64,000 bases of DNA from Planctomycetota bacterium (GTDB taxonomy: Bacteria > Planctomycetota > Planctomycetia > Planctomycetales > Planctomycetaceae), in contig JAURQH010000021.1 in assembly GCA_030836185.1 (NCBI GenBank), forward strand, positions 62,001 through 126,000, read 5' to 3'. Positions 35,474-44,976 of the stretch are shown in pieces; position 1 is the first letter of the stretch, and every line of letters starts with the position of its first letter. A program made the position numbers and the translations under genes. Below the pieces are notes generated by a model, which did not search any database, was not told where the DNA came from, and saw only the letters and a program-made list of their open reading frames with translations.

Positions 35474-36919
35474 ATGAACCTCTACCAACCACTCCATCGA
35501 CGACAACTTCTGCAACGAGCCGGGGCCGGATTCGGAGGCGTTGCACTCGCTTCGTTACTTCAACAAGAACAGCTTTTGGGAGCAGCCCCCGGAGCTGTGT
35601 CCGATCCTCTCGCACCTAAAAAACCGCACAACGAAGGGCGAGCGAAAGCCAAACGAGTGATCTGGCTCTTCATGAATGGCGGGCCATCGCAGGTTGATAC
35701 CTGGAACTATCGCCCGGAACTTGAAAAACGGGACGGCAAAGAGTTGGAAGGGTTCGACAAAAACACCGGCTTCTTTACCGGACAGGTCGGCCCGTTGATG
35801 AAGTCGCCATTCAAATTTTCTCAGCATGGCGAAAGCGGTGCCTGGGCGTCGGAAATCTTTCCACATATGTCGCAACATATCGACAAGATGGCGTTCCTGC
35901 ATTCGTGCCATACCGAGTCGAATAACCACTCACCCGCCCTATTTATGGCCAATTGCGGCTTACCGAAAATGGGATATCCGTGCGTCGGTTCTTGGGTGAC
36001 TTACGGATTGGGATCTGAAAGTCGCGATTTGCCCGCTTTCATCGTGATGTCCGACCCGAAAGGACGTGGACTCCCCAAAGGTTATTCTCAAAACTGGGGT
36101 GCCGGTTTCCTGCCGAGTGTCTATCAGGGAACGTGGCTCAAGCCGACAGGCGAGCCGATTGATAATCTTAAGCCACCCACTGCAATGGATGTTTCTCAAC
36201 AGCGCCGCCAACTCGATCTGATGAAACAACTCAATCAGTTCCACGCCGAGCAAAATCCCGGTGAAGCTGACCTCGCTGCTCGGATCGAAAGTTTTGAACT
36301 CGCCTACCGCATGCAGCAAGCCGCCCCGGAAACGCTCGACATCACCCGTGAGACGAAAGAGACACAAGACCTCTACGGCATCGGCGATCCTGATTGCGAT
36401 CACATTGCGAAGCAGTGTCTTGTGGCACGACGATTCCTCGAACGGGGAACACGATTCGTACAGATTTATTCGGGCGGTATGGAGAACGAACGAAGTTGGG
36501 ACGGCCATAAAGACATCGTCAAGAATCACGCCGGCTTTGCCAAAGAGACCGACAAACCCATCGCCGCGTTACTACAAGACCTTGAAGCGCGGGGACTTCT
36601 GGAGGATACGCTGGTCGTTTGGGGTGGAGAGTTTGGTCGGTTACCCATCGTCCAAAAAGGTGGCACGGGCCGCGATCATAGCCCGCATTGCTTCACCGTA
36701 TGGATGGCGGGTGGTGGGACCAAAGGGGGAACATCGTACGGCGTGACAGATGAAATTGGTCACAAAACAGTTGACGACAAAGTTCACATCAATGACCTGC
36801 ATGCCACGATCCTCGACCTTTTAGGTCTCGATCATGAACGACTTACCTTCCGGCAGAATGGTCGTGATTTTCGACTGACCGATGTTTCGGGACATGTGGT
36901 GAAAGAGATCATTGCTTGA
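35474..36919 (+). CDS. DUF1501 family secreted protein, copy 1
   Basis: This 481-residue protein has a twin-arginine-type leader (HRRQLLQRAGAGFGGVALASLL) and the DUF1501 fold, which belongs to the alkaline phosphatase/sulfatase-like superfamily. Characteristic motifs are WLFMNGGPSQVDTWN near the N-terminus, FVQIYSGG in the middle, VVWGGEFGRLP, GRDHSPHCF, and HINDLHATILDLLGLDHERLT at the end. The His/Asp pattern suggests metal binding, but the usual sulfatase Cys/Ser is not evident. It is 94 nt downstream of the cytochrome gene, and the pair is almost certainly an operon acting outside the cytoplasm. Confidence 0.9.
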   Translation: MNLYQPLHRRQLLQRAGAGFGGVALASLLQQEQLLGAAPGAVSDPLAPKKPHNEGRAKAKRVIWLFMNGGPSQVDTWNYRPELEKRDGKELEGFDKNTGFFTGQVGPLMKSPFKFSQHGESGAWASEIFPHMSQHIDKMAFLHSCHTESNNHSPALFMANCGLPKMGYPCVGSWVTYGLGSESRDLPAFIVMSDPKGRGLPKGYSQNWGAGFLPSVYQGTWLKPTGEPIDNLKPPTAMDVSQQRRQLDLMKQLNQFHAEQNPGEADLAARIESFELAYRMQQAAPETLDITRETKETQDLYGIGDPDCDHIAKQCLVARRFLERGTRFVQIYSGGMENERSWDGHKDIVKNHAGFAKETDKPIAALLQDLEARGLLEDTLVVWGGEFGRLPIVQKGGTGRDHSPHCFTVWMAGGGTKGGTSYGVTDEIGHKTVDDKVHINDLHATILDLLGLDHERLTFRQNGRDFRLTDVSGHVVKEIIA

Positions 36920-37119
36920 CGCGAAGGAGGCCACAACTTCGGTTTTCGATAATCGCGAAAAACGCTAAGCCACTTCAAATCAATGGTTTAACTGTTTTCT
37001 GAACTCCCCTTGTGGAATCTTGGAAAGATGTCCTATCATTCTACTCCTGCCGAATGCCTTTCCTGTCCCGTTCCGGGACACCTCGATATTTCCTTAGAAA
37101 ATCAGTTGGGAACTTTCCC

Positions 37120-37350
37120 ATGAAATCTGTGCGCACATTGTTCGTCGTGTTTGGTTCGTTGTTTGTTGTCTCATTGCTGACGGGTTGTCAGCGCATGATG
37201 CATGAACTCCATCCCGAAAGATTATGGCGTCTCAACCGCGGTCCTGCCGTCGGTCAGATCGACCCTAACTTCAGCATTTCCGATGACGAAGCGACCGCGA
37301 AATCTGAGGATCTGAGTCGCCTGTTTCAGCCGACTCCTGTTTTCAAATAA
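37120..37350 (+). CDS. Small lipoprotein
   Basis: This 76-residue protein has a clear lipoprotein signal: basic start MKSVR, hydrophobic core TLFVVFGSLFVVSLL, lipobox LTGC at about residues 20-23. The mature part (about 50 residues) has no recognised domain. ATG 37120 is chosen because the signal begins there; the frame is open upstream to 37012 without meaning. It sits between the two tail-to-tail DUF1501 genes, on the plus strand. Its function is unknown. Confidence 0.72.
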   Translation: MKSVRTLFVVFGSLFVVSLLTGCQRMMHELHPERLWRLNRGPAVGQIDPNFSISDDEATAKSEDLSRLFQPTPVFK

Positions 37351-37362
37351 GACTCCACGAAC

Positions 37363-38796
37363 TCAGCCGCCGATTAATTTGCGATTGAAGTGACCTTCGT
37401 TAATTGTGGGACGTTCCGGGCGGCCTTTGTGGTTATAGGTGAGGTCCATGTTGTCGAGACCCATTAAGCCGAGAATCGATGCGTGGATATCGTGAACGTG
37501 CATTTTGTCCTCCACGGCGTAGAGTCCAAGTTCGTCGGTTGCTCCGATGGTCTGTCCCCCTTTGATTCCGCCACCCGCCATCATCATGGAAAAACCGGTC
37601 GGGTTGTGATCGCGGCCATCGCCTTTCTCGCTCATCGGTGTGCGTCCAAATTCACCACCCCAAATGACGAGCGTGTCTTCGAGTAAGCCACGTTGTTTGA
37701 GATCTTTGATGAGCCCGGCGACAGGGCGATCCATCGACTTACACAAACGTGCGTGATTTTTTTCGATGCCCGAGTGAGAATCCCACTTGCTTCCTGTTCC
37801 ACTATAAAGTTGGACAAAGCGGACGCCTCGCTCAATCAGACGGCGTGCCAACAGGCAATTACGCCCGAAGACTTCTGTCTCCTTTTGATCGAGCCCATAG
37901 AGTTTTTGAGTGTCGTCGGTTTCTTCGGTCAGGTCAATCGCTTCGGGAGCGTTGGACTGCATACGGAAAGCGAGTTCGTAACTTTTCAAACGCGCGTCGA
38001 GTTCTGATTGCTGAGGGTTTTTCTCGGCGTAGACCTGATTGAAATCTTGTAGCAAATCGAGCTTATTTATTTGCCGATCAGCAGAATACCCTTTCGGCCA
38101 ATTGAGGTTGGCAATCGGTTCGTCACTCGTGCTTTTGATACGCACTCCCTGGTGCGAAGCGGGCATGAATCCCGAACCCCAGTTACGTGGTCCATTGACG
38201 GGCCGACCGCCGCTATCACACATGACGACGAAAGATGGAAGGTTTTCATTCGCACTACCAAGACCATAATTGACCCACGAACCGAGCGAAGGGCGCCCGG
38301 CCACGTTGATACAGGTATTCATTTGGCAAACACCACCGGCGTGATTGATGCCGTTGGTCCAACAGGATCGCAGGACGGCAATATCGTCCATGCAGGTTGC
38401 GATTTCCGGGATCCACTCGGACGCCCACATGCCGCTTTCGCCATGCCGTTTCCATGTTCTTGGTGCCGCCAATAACGGGGCGCCTTTTTCTCCCATCGCG
38501 GTGATTGGCTCATCGAAGCTGGCGGGAAGCGGTTGCCCCGAGAGTTTATTGAGCAGAGGTTTCGGATCAACGAGATCCAGATGACTCGGGCCACCTTCCA
38601 TGAAACACCAAATCACACGTTTCGCGGTGGCCGGAAAATGTGCAAGAGGTTGTGAGGACGCGAACGATTCGCGATTCAGCATGGCAGAAAATGCCAAGGC
38701 TCCGAACCCCGCTCCCGCAGTGTGCAGAAATTCGCGACGCGAAGAGGGCATGGTATGATGTGGTAACTGATTTTGTTGACAAATTGTTGAAGACAT
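37363..38796 (-). CDS. DUF1501 family secreted protein, copy 2
   Basis: This 477-residue DUF1501 protein has a Tat leader (SSRREFLHTAGAGFGALAFSAML) after about 17 residues; ATG 38796 has AGAGAGA upstream. Motifs match copy 1: WCFMEGGPSHLDLVDPK, FVQLYSGTGSKWDSH, VIWGGEFGRTPMSE, GRDHNPTGFSMMMAGGG, and HVHDIHASILGLMGLD. Here SKWDSH is intact, where copy 1 has RSWDGH. It is 79 nt downstream of its own cytochrome partner and points tail to tail at copy 1. Confidence 0.9.
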   Translation of the reverse strand: MSSTICQQNQLPHHTMPSSRREFLHTAGAGFGALAFSAMLNRESFASSQPLAHFPATAKRVIWCFMEGGPSHLDLVDPKPLLNKLSGQPLPASFDEPITAMGEKGAPLLAAPRTWKRHGESGMWASEWIPEIATCMDDIAVLRSCWTNGINHAGGVCQMNTCINVAGRPSLGSWVNYGLGSANENLPSFVVMCDSGGRPVNGPRNWGSGFMPASHQGVRIKSTSDEPIANLNWPKGYSADRQINKLDLLQDFNQVYAEKNPQQSELDARLKSYELAFRMQSNAPEAIDLTEETDDTQKLYGLDQKETEVFGRNCLLARRLIERGVRFVQLYSGTGSKWDSHSGIEKNHARLCKSMDRPVAGLIKDLKQRGLLEDTLVIWGGEFGRTPMSEKGDGRDHNPTGFSMMMAGGGIKGGQTIGATDELGLYAVEDKMHVHDIHASILGLMGLDNMDLTYNHKGRPERPTINEGHFNRKLIGG

Positions 38797-38875
38797 GAAT
38801 GTCTCTCTCAAATAATTGATCGGTAACTTAGCAATCCATTGAGGATTTTATCTCAAATCTCCTGCAACTTTCTCG

Positions 38876-41299
38876 TCACTCCACATACATAAATTCACTC
38901 GAATTCAACAGGACATGACAAAAGTCGGTCAGACGATCATCATTGATCGGTGTGCCGACAAATTCGACCGCTTTGGATAATTCATCGCTGTTCGGTTCTC
39001 GTCCCCAAGCCAGACGAGTTGCATAGGAAATCGTTTGTTCGGTTGATTCCAGTTTTTGTTTTTTGAGTCGTTCGGAAAACTTCTTCGCACGTCCCAAGAC
39101 CCAATCACCGTTGATCATCATCAGCGATTGCAGCGGCGTAGTCGTTGTATTCCTCTCGGCAACACTCTTGAGCCCATTAGCAACATCGAATAGGTGCAGA
39201 AACTCATTCGGCGTATTGCGGATTTGCTTGATGTACAGAGAACGTCGTGGAGTTGTTCCACTGACAGATGAACCCCCCATTTTTTGCTGGAGTTCTCCAC
39301 TCACGGCCAAAATCGAATCGCGAATCTGTTCCGCCGAGAGGCGTTGCACGGGAAACCGCCACATCAGGTCTTCGCCGGAATCTTTTTGTTGATACTCTTC
39401 GGAGTGGGGATGGTGAGACGCTTGCTGCCAAGTCGACGACATCAGAATTCGCTTGTGCAATTTCTTGAAGCTCCAACCATCTTCCACAAATGTCACGGTC
39501 AACCAATCGAGTAACTCGGGGTGCGTGGGTGGTAAACCAAGATGGCCGAAGTCGCTGGCAGTCGGCACAATTCCTCTACCAAAATGCTGTTGCCAAATAC
39601 GATTCACAATGACCCGAGTCGTCAGCGGATTATCGGGTTTGGTGATCCATTCGGCGAGAGCCGTTCGACGGCCCGTTGTTCCAGAAGCATTATTCAATGC
39701 CGGAGAAGCTGTCGTCGAGACCTCGCTAAGAACTGTGAGAAAACCTGGTTTGATGGGTGTTTTTTCAGGGTCATCGGGAATGATTGTGGGAGAAATCGCA
39801 CCGTGGAAATCGGTCGCCGCCATCAATTTGACCGGTTCTTTGGGTTTGAGATTATCAAATTCGGCGAGTTTCTTTTTGAGCTCTTCGTGTTTCTCCTTGT
39901 CTTCTTTCTTCAAGGATTTCAAAGGGCCACCACCCTCATCCCAGAATTGACGACCGATCAGGTAAGACATTTGCTCGTCCCAACTTGTTCGCTCCTCGGG
40001 GGGAGTGTTATAGCAGGCTTGAATGTCGAGTGGGAATTTTGTGACAGTACTTTTCCACTTCCGATCGTAATACGGTTTCAACAATGCGTCGATTTCAGTG
40101 CGAACATCGGCAGTTGCCTCTTCCCATTTTGCTTTTTGTGCATTGTACAGCTCTTCTTCTTCAACCGTTGCGAATGGCTGCGGGACATCATCCTTCCAAA
40201 TAATCGGTTCAAAGAAAGCACGTAGTTTGAAATAATCACGCTGTAATAAAGGATCAAATTTGTGATCGTGACATCGCGCACACGCCATTCCCATACCGAG
40301 GAATACATCACCGGCCACATCGGTCATTTCATTGATAATGTCGTTCCAGTGAGACTTGGCATCACGCTGGTTGTATTCGTAAATCCCCAGTCTCAAAAAA
40401 CCGGTGGCCACAATGGCTTCCGCATCGGCGTTGGGAATTTCGTCTCCTGCTAACTGTTCTTTGACAAACTGAGGATAAGGTTTGTCTTTGTTGAACGAGT
40501 TCACGACATAATCGCGATAGCGATAGATGTTGGACCGAAAAGCATCCTGATTCCAGCCATCCGATTCTGCATACCGAACCACATCTAACCAATAGCGTCC
40601 CCAATGTTCGCCGTACCGTTTGTCGGCGAGAAGCTTGTCGATCAATTTCTCCCAAGCCTCTGGAGATTCATCCTGCAGAAAGGCGTCAAGTTCTTGGGAT
40701 GTCGGCGGTAAACCAATCAGATTGAAATAAAGTCGTCGGGCCAGCTCTGTCCGCGTCGCTTGGGGAGCAGGTGACAATTTGTTGTCGTTGAGTCGATCAA
40801 CAACAAACCGATCAATCTCGTTATGCGACCAGGAGTCAGACTTTGCTTGAGGGACTGTTGGTTTTTTGAGAGGTTGAAACGCCCACCATTCTCGATCCGT
40901 CGCGGTGATTAATCCGCTCACTTCTCGAATTGGCTCACCATGATTGGGCCAAACGGCATTGCCGGCGATCCAATCGACAAACGGTGAGACCACTTTTTCA
41001 GGCAATTGCCCTGTTGGTGGCATTTCGTATGACTCATACCGCATCGCCTCGATGATGAGACTTTCGTTCGGTTTTCCTGGAACAATCGCCGGCCCACTCT
41101 CGCCACCCTTCAACATCGCCTCTCGACTGTCGAGACGCAAATTACCTTCTTGCTTTTTGGGACCATGACATTTGATGCATTTGGTCGCGAGAACCGGGCG
41201 GATCTGATCTTCAAACAGTTTGTCAGGAGACTCAGCGCAGAGCGATTCCGAAACTGTGAGACACAGACAGAGCGCGTACAGGAGAAACCGGAACGCCAT
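38876..41299 (-). CDS. Planctomycete cytochrome C / DUF1549 / DUF1553 protein (short form)
   Basis: This 807-residue protein has a signal peptide (about 1-22), a planctomycete cytochrome C domain with heme site CIKCHG (Cys41, Cys44, His45), then DUF1549 (NEIDRFVVDRLND through ACARCHDHKFDPLLQRDYF) and DUF1553 (GIVPTASDFGHLGLPPTHPELLDWL, RRSLYIKQIRNTPNEFLHLFD). It lacks the large middle insert of the other copy. ATG 41299, with GAGG seven bases upstream, is preferred to ATG 41320. Together with the DUF1501 gene downstream it forms the second such module in the window. Confidence 0.9.
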   Translation of the reverse strand: MAFRFLLYALCLCLTVSESLCAESPDKLFEDQIRPVLATKCIKCHGPKKQEGNLRLDSREAMLKGGESGPAIVPGKPNESLIIEAMRYESYEMPPTGQLPEKVVSPFVDWIAGNAVWPNHGEPIREVSGLITATDREWWAFQPLKKPTVPQAKSDSWSHNEIDRFVVDRLNDNKLSPAPQATRTELARRLYFNLIGLPPTSQELDAFLQDESPEAWEKLIDKLLADKRYGEHWGRYWLDVVRYAESDGWNQDAFRSNIYRYRDYVVNSFNKDKPYPQFVKEQLAGDEIPNADAEAIVATGFLRLGIYEYNQRDAKSHWNDIINEMTDVAGDVFLGMGMACARCHDHKFDPLLQRDYFKLRAFFEPIIWKDDVPQPFATVEEEELYNAQKAKWEEATADVRTEIDALLKPYYDRKWKSTVTKFPLDIQACYNTPPEERTSWDEQMSYLIGRQFWDEGGGPLKSLKKEDKEKHEELKKKLAEFDNLKPKEPVKLMAATDFHGAISPTIIPDDPEKTPIKPGFLTVLSEVSTTASPALNNASGTTGRRTALAEWITKPDNPLTTRVIVNRIWQQHFGRGIVPTASDFGHLGLPPTHPELLDWLTVTFVEDGWSFKKLHKRILMSSTWQQASHHPHSEEYQQKDSGEDLMWRFPVQRLSAEQIRDSILAVSGELQQKMGGSSVSGTTPRRSLYIKQIRNTPNEFLHLFDVANGLKSVAERNTTTTPLQSLMMINGDWVLGRAKKFSERLKKQKLESTEQTISYATRLAWGREPNSDELSKAVEFVGTPINDDRLTDFCHVLLNSSEFMYVE

Positions 41300-41492
41300 A
41301 ACAAACCTCGGTAGGATCATAAACAGGTAGGATAAACTCGTCCTCTATTATGAGGGATCTTCACCCTTGCTCTCAACACGAGAATCGGGAATCTCAAGGA
41401 TTGAACCGTAAGATTTTACAATTAAACCGATTGAGGCAGTCGGTAAGCGAGAAGCAATGATTCTTCGTCCACAAAATATGCGTGATGCGTGG

Positions 41493-42293
41493 TCATCCAC
41501 TTTGCCCTTCCTCCCAATGACTGAGAGGCGCAATCAGAGGTGAGCCGTAAACTGGATGTTGAAGGATCGAGACCGGAATGCCGAAGGCTCGTTCGATTAA
41601 GGATTCGGTCAGGACTTCAGCAGGCGACCCGACGGCAATCAATTCTTCATCTCCCAACAAAGCAATGACATCGGCAAATTGAGCCGCCAGATTCAGATCA
41701 TGCAATGAAAGAATGGTCGTTAATTGTCGGTCGTGTGTGAGAGACTGTACGAGGTGTAACACTTCGTGCTGGTATTTCAGATCGAGTCCGGCGGTTGGCT
41801 CGTCGAGCAGCAGGACTTTAGCTTTTTGTGCCAAGGCTCGTGCCAGAATTACACGTCGCCATTCGCCGCCCGAGAGTTCGGTGATGGGACGGTCACGAAG
41901 CTCATCCAGGCAGGTTCTCTTGATCGCGCCATCGACGATTTGGTGATCTTCCTTCGTCAATGGAAACACCCAGCCCCGATGTGGTGCGCGTCCTAATCGT
42001 ACCGCTTCTTCGACACAAAGCGGCCAATCTCGACTCTCCGATTGTGGCATCACGGCCAATTCACGGACTCGCTGTTTGAGCGATAAAGAACCGAAATCTT
42101 CGTCGGCCAGTTGAAACGATCCTGAAAGAGGGGGAAGTTGCCCCGAGAGAGTTCGAAAGAGAGTCGTCTTACCAGCACCATTGGCTCCTAATAGGACAAG
42201 TGTCTGACCCGGTTCGGCAGTCAGAGTGACATTTTTAAGAACGGTTCGTGTTGGGTAACCACAACTGAGATTCTCGATTTCCAATCGACTCAT
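41493..42293 (-). CDS. btuD: Corrinoid/iron-type ABC transporter ATPase (BtuD-like)
   Basis: This 266-residue ATPase has Walker A GANGAGKTT, the signature LSGGEWRRVILARALA, Walker B VLLLDEPTAGLD and H-loop LSLHDLN, as in the FecE/BtuD group. It starts at ATG 42293, overlapping the btuC stop as ATGA. Its place at the end of an operon of cobalamin genes identifies it as the motor of corrinoid import rather than siderophore uptake. It is the last gene of the cobalamin unit. Confidence 0.9.
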   Translation of the reverse strand: MSRLEIENLSCGYPTRTVLKNVTLTAEPGQTLVLLGANGAGKTTLFRTLSGQLPPLSGSFQLADEDFGSLSLKQRVRELAVMPQSESRDWPLCVEEAVRLGRAPHRGWVFPLTKEDHQIVDGAIKRTCLDELRDRPITELSGGEWRRVILARALAQKAKVLLLDEPTAGLDLKYQHEVLHLVQSLTHDRQLTTILSLHDLNLAAQFADVIALLGDEELIAVGSPAEVLTESLIERAFGIPVSILQHPVYGSPLIAPLSHWEEGQSG

Positions 42294-43297
42294 GCTGTTC
42301 CTCTTTTCGTCTTCAAAAGGAACAGAAAGAACGGACCGCCGAGCATCGCGGTCATAATTCCCACGGGGAGTTCGGAATTTCCCATGATGGTGCGGGCCAA
42401 ATCATCGGCAATCAATAGCAACATGGCACCCAGCAATGCACTGGCAGGAATGAGATAGGCATGTCGTGCCCCCACCAAACGTCGAGCAATATGTGGACAT
42501 ATTAAACCGACAAATCCAATAATCCCTGCTGCTGACACCGCAGCCGCAGTCAGCAAACTGCCCGCAGAAAGAACCAGCGCGAGGAACTTTTTTCGACCGA
42601 GGCCAAGAGTCGCAGCCGTTTCTTCCCCAAAGGCGAGCGCATCGAGAGAACGTGATAATAACCACATCATGACCAGTCCTACGGCAATCAATGGAGTGAC
42701 GGCTTGTAACTCGGCCCAGCTTCGCCCTGAGAGAGACCCCATCAACCAACCAAAAATCACAAAGAGCTTTTCGCTGTTAACAATCATCAATAACGAAACG
42801 CACGCCGACAGAAAAGTGCTCAGCGCGACGCCAGCCAGAAGAAGCGAGACCATTGGGGTTTCGCGATTTCGGCCTGCCAAGATGAACACACAAAGAACCG
42901 CTAACAGAGATCCTATAAACGCCGCTAGCGACATCGCACTGAAACCAAATAGAGTTGTCTGAACTCCCATCACAATCACCAACGCAACTCCGAAAGCGGC
43001 TCCACTGGCAGAACCAATCACGAATGGATCTGCCAACGGATTGCGAAAGAGTCCTTGATAACCGGCTCCCGCAACGCCGAGTGCCGCACCGGTCAGACAA
43101 GCTAACAAAATTCGTGGTAATCTTAGCTTCCACAGAATGGTGGCATGGGAAGAAAATATTTGACCCGACGAGATTTCCTGCCACGTCTCGGGAAATTGTG
43201 ACAGCGATACCGTCACCGAGCCAACCATCACGCTAATGGCAATGGTGACGAGGAGAATCCCCGACAGCCCACCGAGAATGAGGACTTTACGATTCAC
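42290..43297 (-). CDS. btuC: Corrinoid ABC transporter permease (BtuC/FecCD family)
   Basis: This 335-residue permease of the FecCD family forms the channel of the vitamin B12 importer. It has about ten hydrophobic helices and the family segments LWKLRLPRILLACLTGAALG, GYQGLFRNPLADPFVIG and FVGLICPHIARRLVGA, the last being the coupling region for the ATPase. The open frame continues to 43471, but GTG 43297 is chosen: it forms a GTGA overlap with the btuF stop and is immediately followed by the first helix (VLILGGLSGILLVTIAISV). Confidence 0.92.
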   Translation of the reverse strand: MNRKVLILGGLSGILLVTIAISVMVGSVTVSLSQFPETWQEISSGQIFSSHATILWKLRLPRILLACLTGAALGVAGAGYQGLFRNPLADPFVIGSASGAAFGVALVIVMGVQTTLFGFSAMSLAAFIGSLLAVLCVFILAGRNRETPMVSLLLAGVALSTFLSACVSLLMIVNSEKLFVIFGWLMGSLSGRSWAELQAVTPLIAVGLVMMWLLSRSLDALAFGEETAATLGLGRKKFLALVLSAGSLLTAAAVSAAGIIGFVGLICPHIARRLVGARHAYLIPASALLGAMLLLIADDLARTIMGNSELPVGIMTAMLGGPFFLFLLKTKRGTA

Positions 43298-44391
43298 TCC
43301 GATTCGCCTTTCGGTGGGTTCGCCTTTGTTCGGTTTGGACCGAACTGTTCGGGATACATCAATCCAACCATGGTTTCTAATGTGTCCACCATTCGTGGAC
43401 CACGTCGAGAGACCTGATCTCCGTCGAGAAGAAAAATCTGTTTCTTGCGAGAAGCCGTGATGCCTTCCCAACCGGATTGTTGGGCAATTTTTTCAGGAAC
43501 GACTTCCTGACTGTGAGTGGTCGGTGCAAAAATGACATCGGGATTCCGTGCAACCACGATTTCATGAGCCACATACGGGTAAGGATCTTCCACATCATGC
43601 AGGATATTGCTCCCCCCTGTGAGATCGAGAATTTCTCCGATGAAAGAACTCGGCCCGGCTCCCATCAATGGTTCGTCCCAAACCTGATAAAACAGTTTCG
43701 GACGTTGGTCGGCAGGAATGTTGGAAACTTTTTCGGTGACGTTTTTCACACGATTTTGTAATGACGAAATAACCTTGCTGGCAGATTCTGGACGATTCAG
43801 AAGTCGTGCCAACATTTTCATCTCGTGATACATTTCTTCCAGAGATTCCGCCCCCAAGACTAACACCGGAATCTGAAGTTCTTCCCAGGTGGACATTAAA
43901 GATTCATGCATCGAATTAGAGCAGAGAATCAAATCGGGGTTGAGGGCGACAATTTTTTCTTGGTCAATTGTCTGCGAAGTGACTCCGCCGATTTTAGGCA
44001 AATCGAGTGCCGCAGCGGGGTAGTTACAAAAGGTCGTTGTGCCGACCAACCGGCTTCCCAATCCCAAGGCATACACCAGTTCGGTGTTTTTGGGAGCCAC
44101 TGAAATGACTCGTGTAGGGGGCGTGTCGAAAGTGACTTTGCGGTCAAGCGCATCAGTCAACGTGAGAGGATATCCAACGGTCTGCTCGCCTCCATCTGAG
44201 ACAGTCTGCACATCGGGAAGCTTACTGTCGGCAATACAACCCGACAGAAATACGCACAAAAGCAACAGATATTTGACGATGTAGGGTCCGCTGTGCGGAC
44301 CGTCTACCAGGAAATGTGGAACTGCACGATAGTTCGCACAGCGGACCCTACGCCTTTTATTCATCTTCGACCTTGAAGGATTATTCTTCAT
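43294..44391 (-). CDS. btuF: Corrinoid-binding periplasmic lipoprotein (BtuF-like), with repeat insertion in its leader
   Basis: This 365-residue solute-binding protein has the BtuF/FepB fold: VISVAPKNTELVYALGLGSR, IVALNPDLILC, LFYQVWDEPLMGAG and DVIFAPTTHS. It is a lipoprotein, since KYLLLLCVFLSGC is a normal lipid-attachment signal. However, ATG 44391 (ATGA overlap with cobU) leaves about 40 residues before that core. Most of them are encoded by a 71-nt palindromic repeat (44281-44351) inserted in frame between MNKRR and IVKYLLLL. Without it, MNKRR plus the hydrophobic core would be an ordinary signal peptide. Whether the long leader still works, or a later start is used, is open. Confidence 0.88.
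   Translation of the reverse strand: MKNNPSRSKMNKRRRVRCANYRAVPHFLVDGPHSGPYIVKYLLLLCVFLSGCIADSKLPDVQTVSDGGEQTVGYPLTLTDALDRKVTFDTPPTRVISVAPKNTELVYALGLGSRLVGTTTFCNYPAAALDLPKIGGVTSQTIDQEKIVALNPDLILCSNSMHESLMSTWEELQIPVLVLGAESLEEMYHEMKMLARLLNRPESASKVISSLQNRVKNVTEKVSNIPADQRPKLFYQVWDEPLMGAGPSSFIGEILDLTGGSNILHDVEDPYPYVAHEIVVARNPDVIFAPTTHSQEVVPEKIAQQSGWEGITASRKKQIFLLDGDQVSRRGPRMVDTLETMVGLMYPEQFGPNRTKANPPKGESE
44281..44351 (-). repeat. Palindromic GTAGGG repeat inside the btuF leader
   Basis: Two 21-nt arms (44281-44301 beginning GTAGGGTCCGCTGTGCGG, and 44331-44351 its near-perfect inverse) flank a 29-nt centre. The whole element is translated without a stop as part of btuF; the arm downstream of the centre gives GPHSGPY. 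One arm occurs again at 45591-45611, and elements with the same GTAGGG/CCCTAC ends lie at 47512-47575. Confidence 0.9.
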
Positions 44392-44975
44392 GGCTGGCAC
44401 TCTTTCACACACTCATCGAGTGATTGTGAGATCGATTTCAAGTTGACCGTGCTTCCAGCCACTCGCCAATAGGTTTGTGACGCGGCAGCAACCAGTGTTT
44501 GGTTGGCCCAACCGTGAAGATCCCGAAATTGTCGGCCTAACAACGACTCGGGAACGACCCCCATGCCAACTTCTCCCGCGACAACCAGGCAGGTGACGTT
44601 CGACTGTTTGACGACGTTCATAAAGTCAGAGATCTCTTGGCGCATTTGCCGTTCGATTTCGGCGAAAGGTGTACTGTCTCCCGCATCGAGCAAAATATTA
44701 CTGACCCAGATCGTCAAACAATCGAGCAAAATGACTCGTGGCGCGGGCGAGATGTCCGGGATGACCTTGGCAAGTTCTCGGCGTGATTCGATTGTGCTCC
44801 AAGAGGAGGGACGACTCGCCTGATGACGGGCAATCCGGTCAGACATTTCCTCATCGCAGCTTTCTGCGGTTGCCAGATAAACAACGTCGTCGTCACCCAG
44901 TTTTTGGGCGAGCGCTTCGGCGAATGAGCTTTTTCCGCTGCGAACACCTCCGAGGATCATCACCAACTGTCCCAT
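44388..44975 (-). CDS. cobU: Adenosylcobinamide kinase / GTP:adenosylcobinamide-phosphate guanylyltransferase
   Basis: CobU (CobP) phosphorylates adenosylcobinamide and transfers GMP to it, giving AdoCbi-GDP for the nucleotide-loop step. At 195 residues it has the family length. The P-loop is GGVRSGKSSFAEALA, the second nucleotide motif is LLDCLTIWVSNIL, and the C-terminal VAGEVGMGVVPESLLGRQFRD is diagnostic. ATG 44975 has GGGAGG upstream and lies one base after the cobC stop. The end overlaps btuF as ATGA. Confidence 0.93.
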   Translation of the reverse strand: MGQLVMILGGVRSGKSSFAEALAQKLGDDDVVYLATAESCDEEMSDRIARHQASRPSSWSTIESRRELAKVIPDISPAPRVILLDCLTIWVSNILLDAGDSTPFAEIERQMRQEISDFMNVVKQSNVTCLVVAGEVGMGVVPESLLGRQFRDLHGWANQTLVAAASQTYWRVAGSTVNLKSISQSLDECVKECQP

Positions 44976-44976
44976 C

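Noticed and set aside
43298-43471. N-terminal extension of btuC
   Set aside because: It would lie within btuF. The GTG at 43297 forms a GTGA overlap and is followed at once by the first membrane helix.
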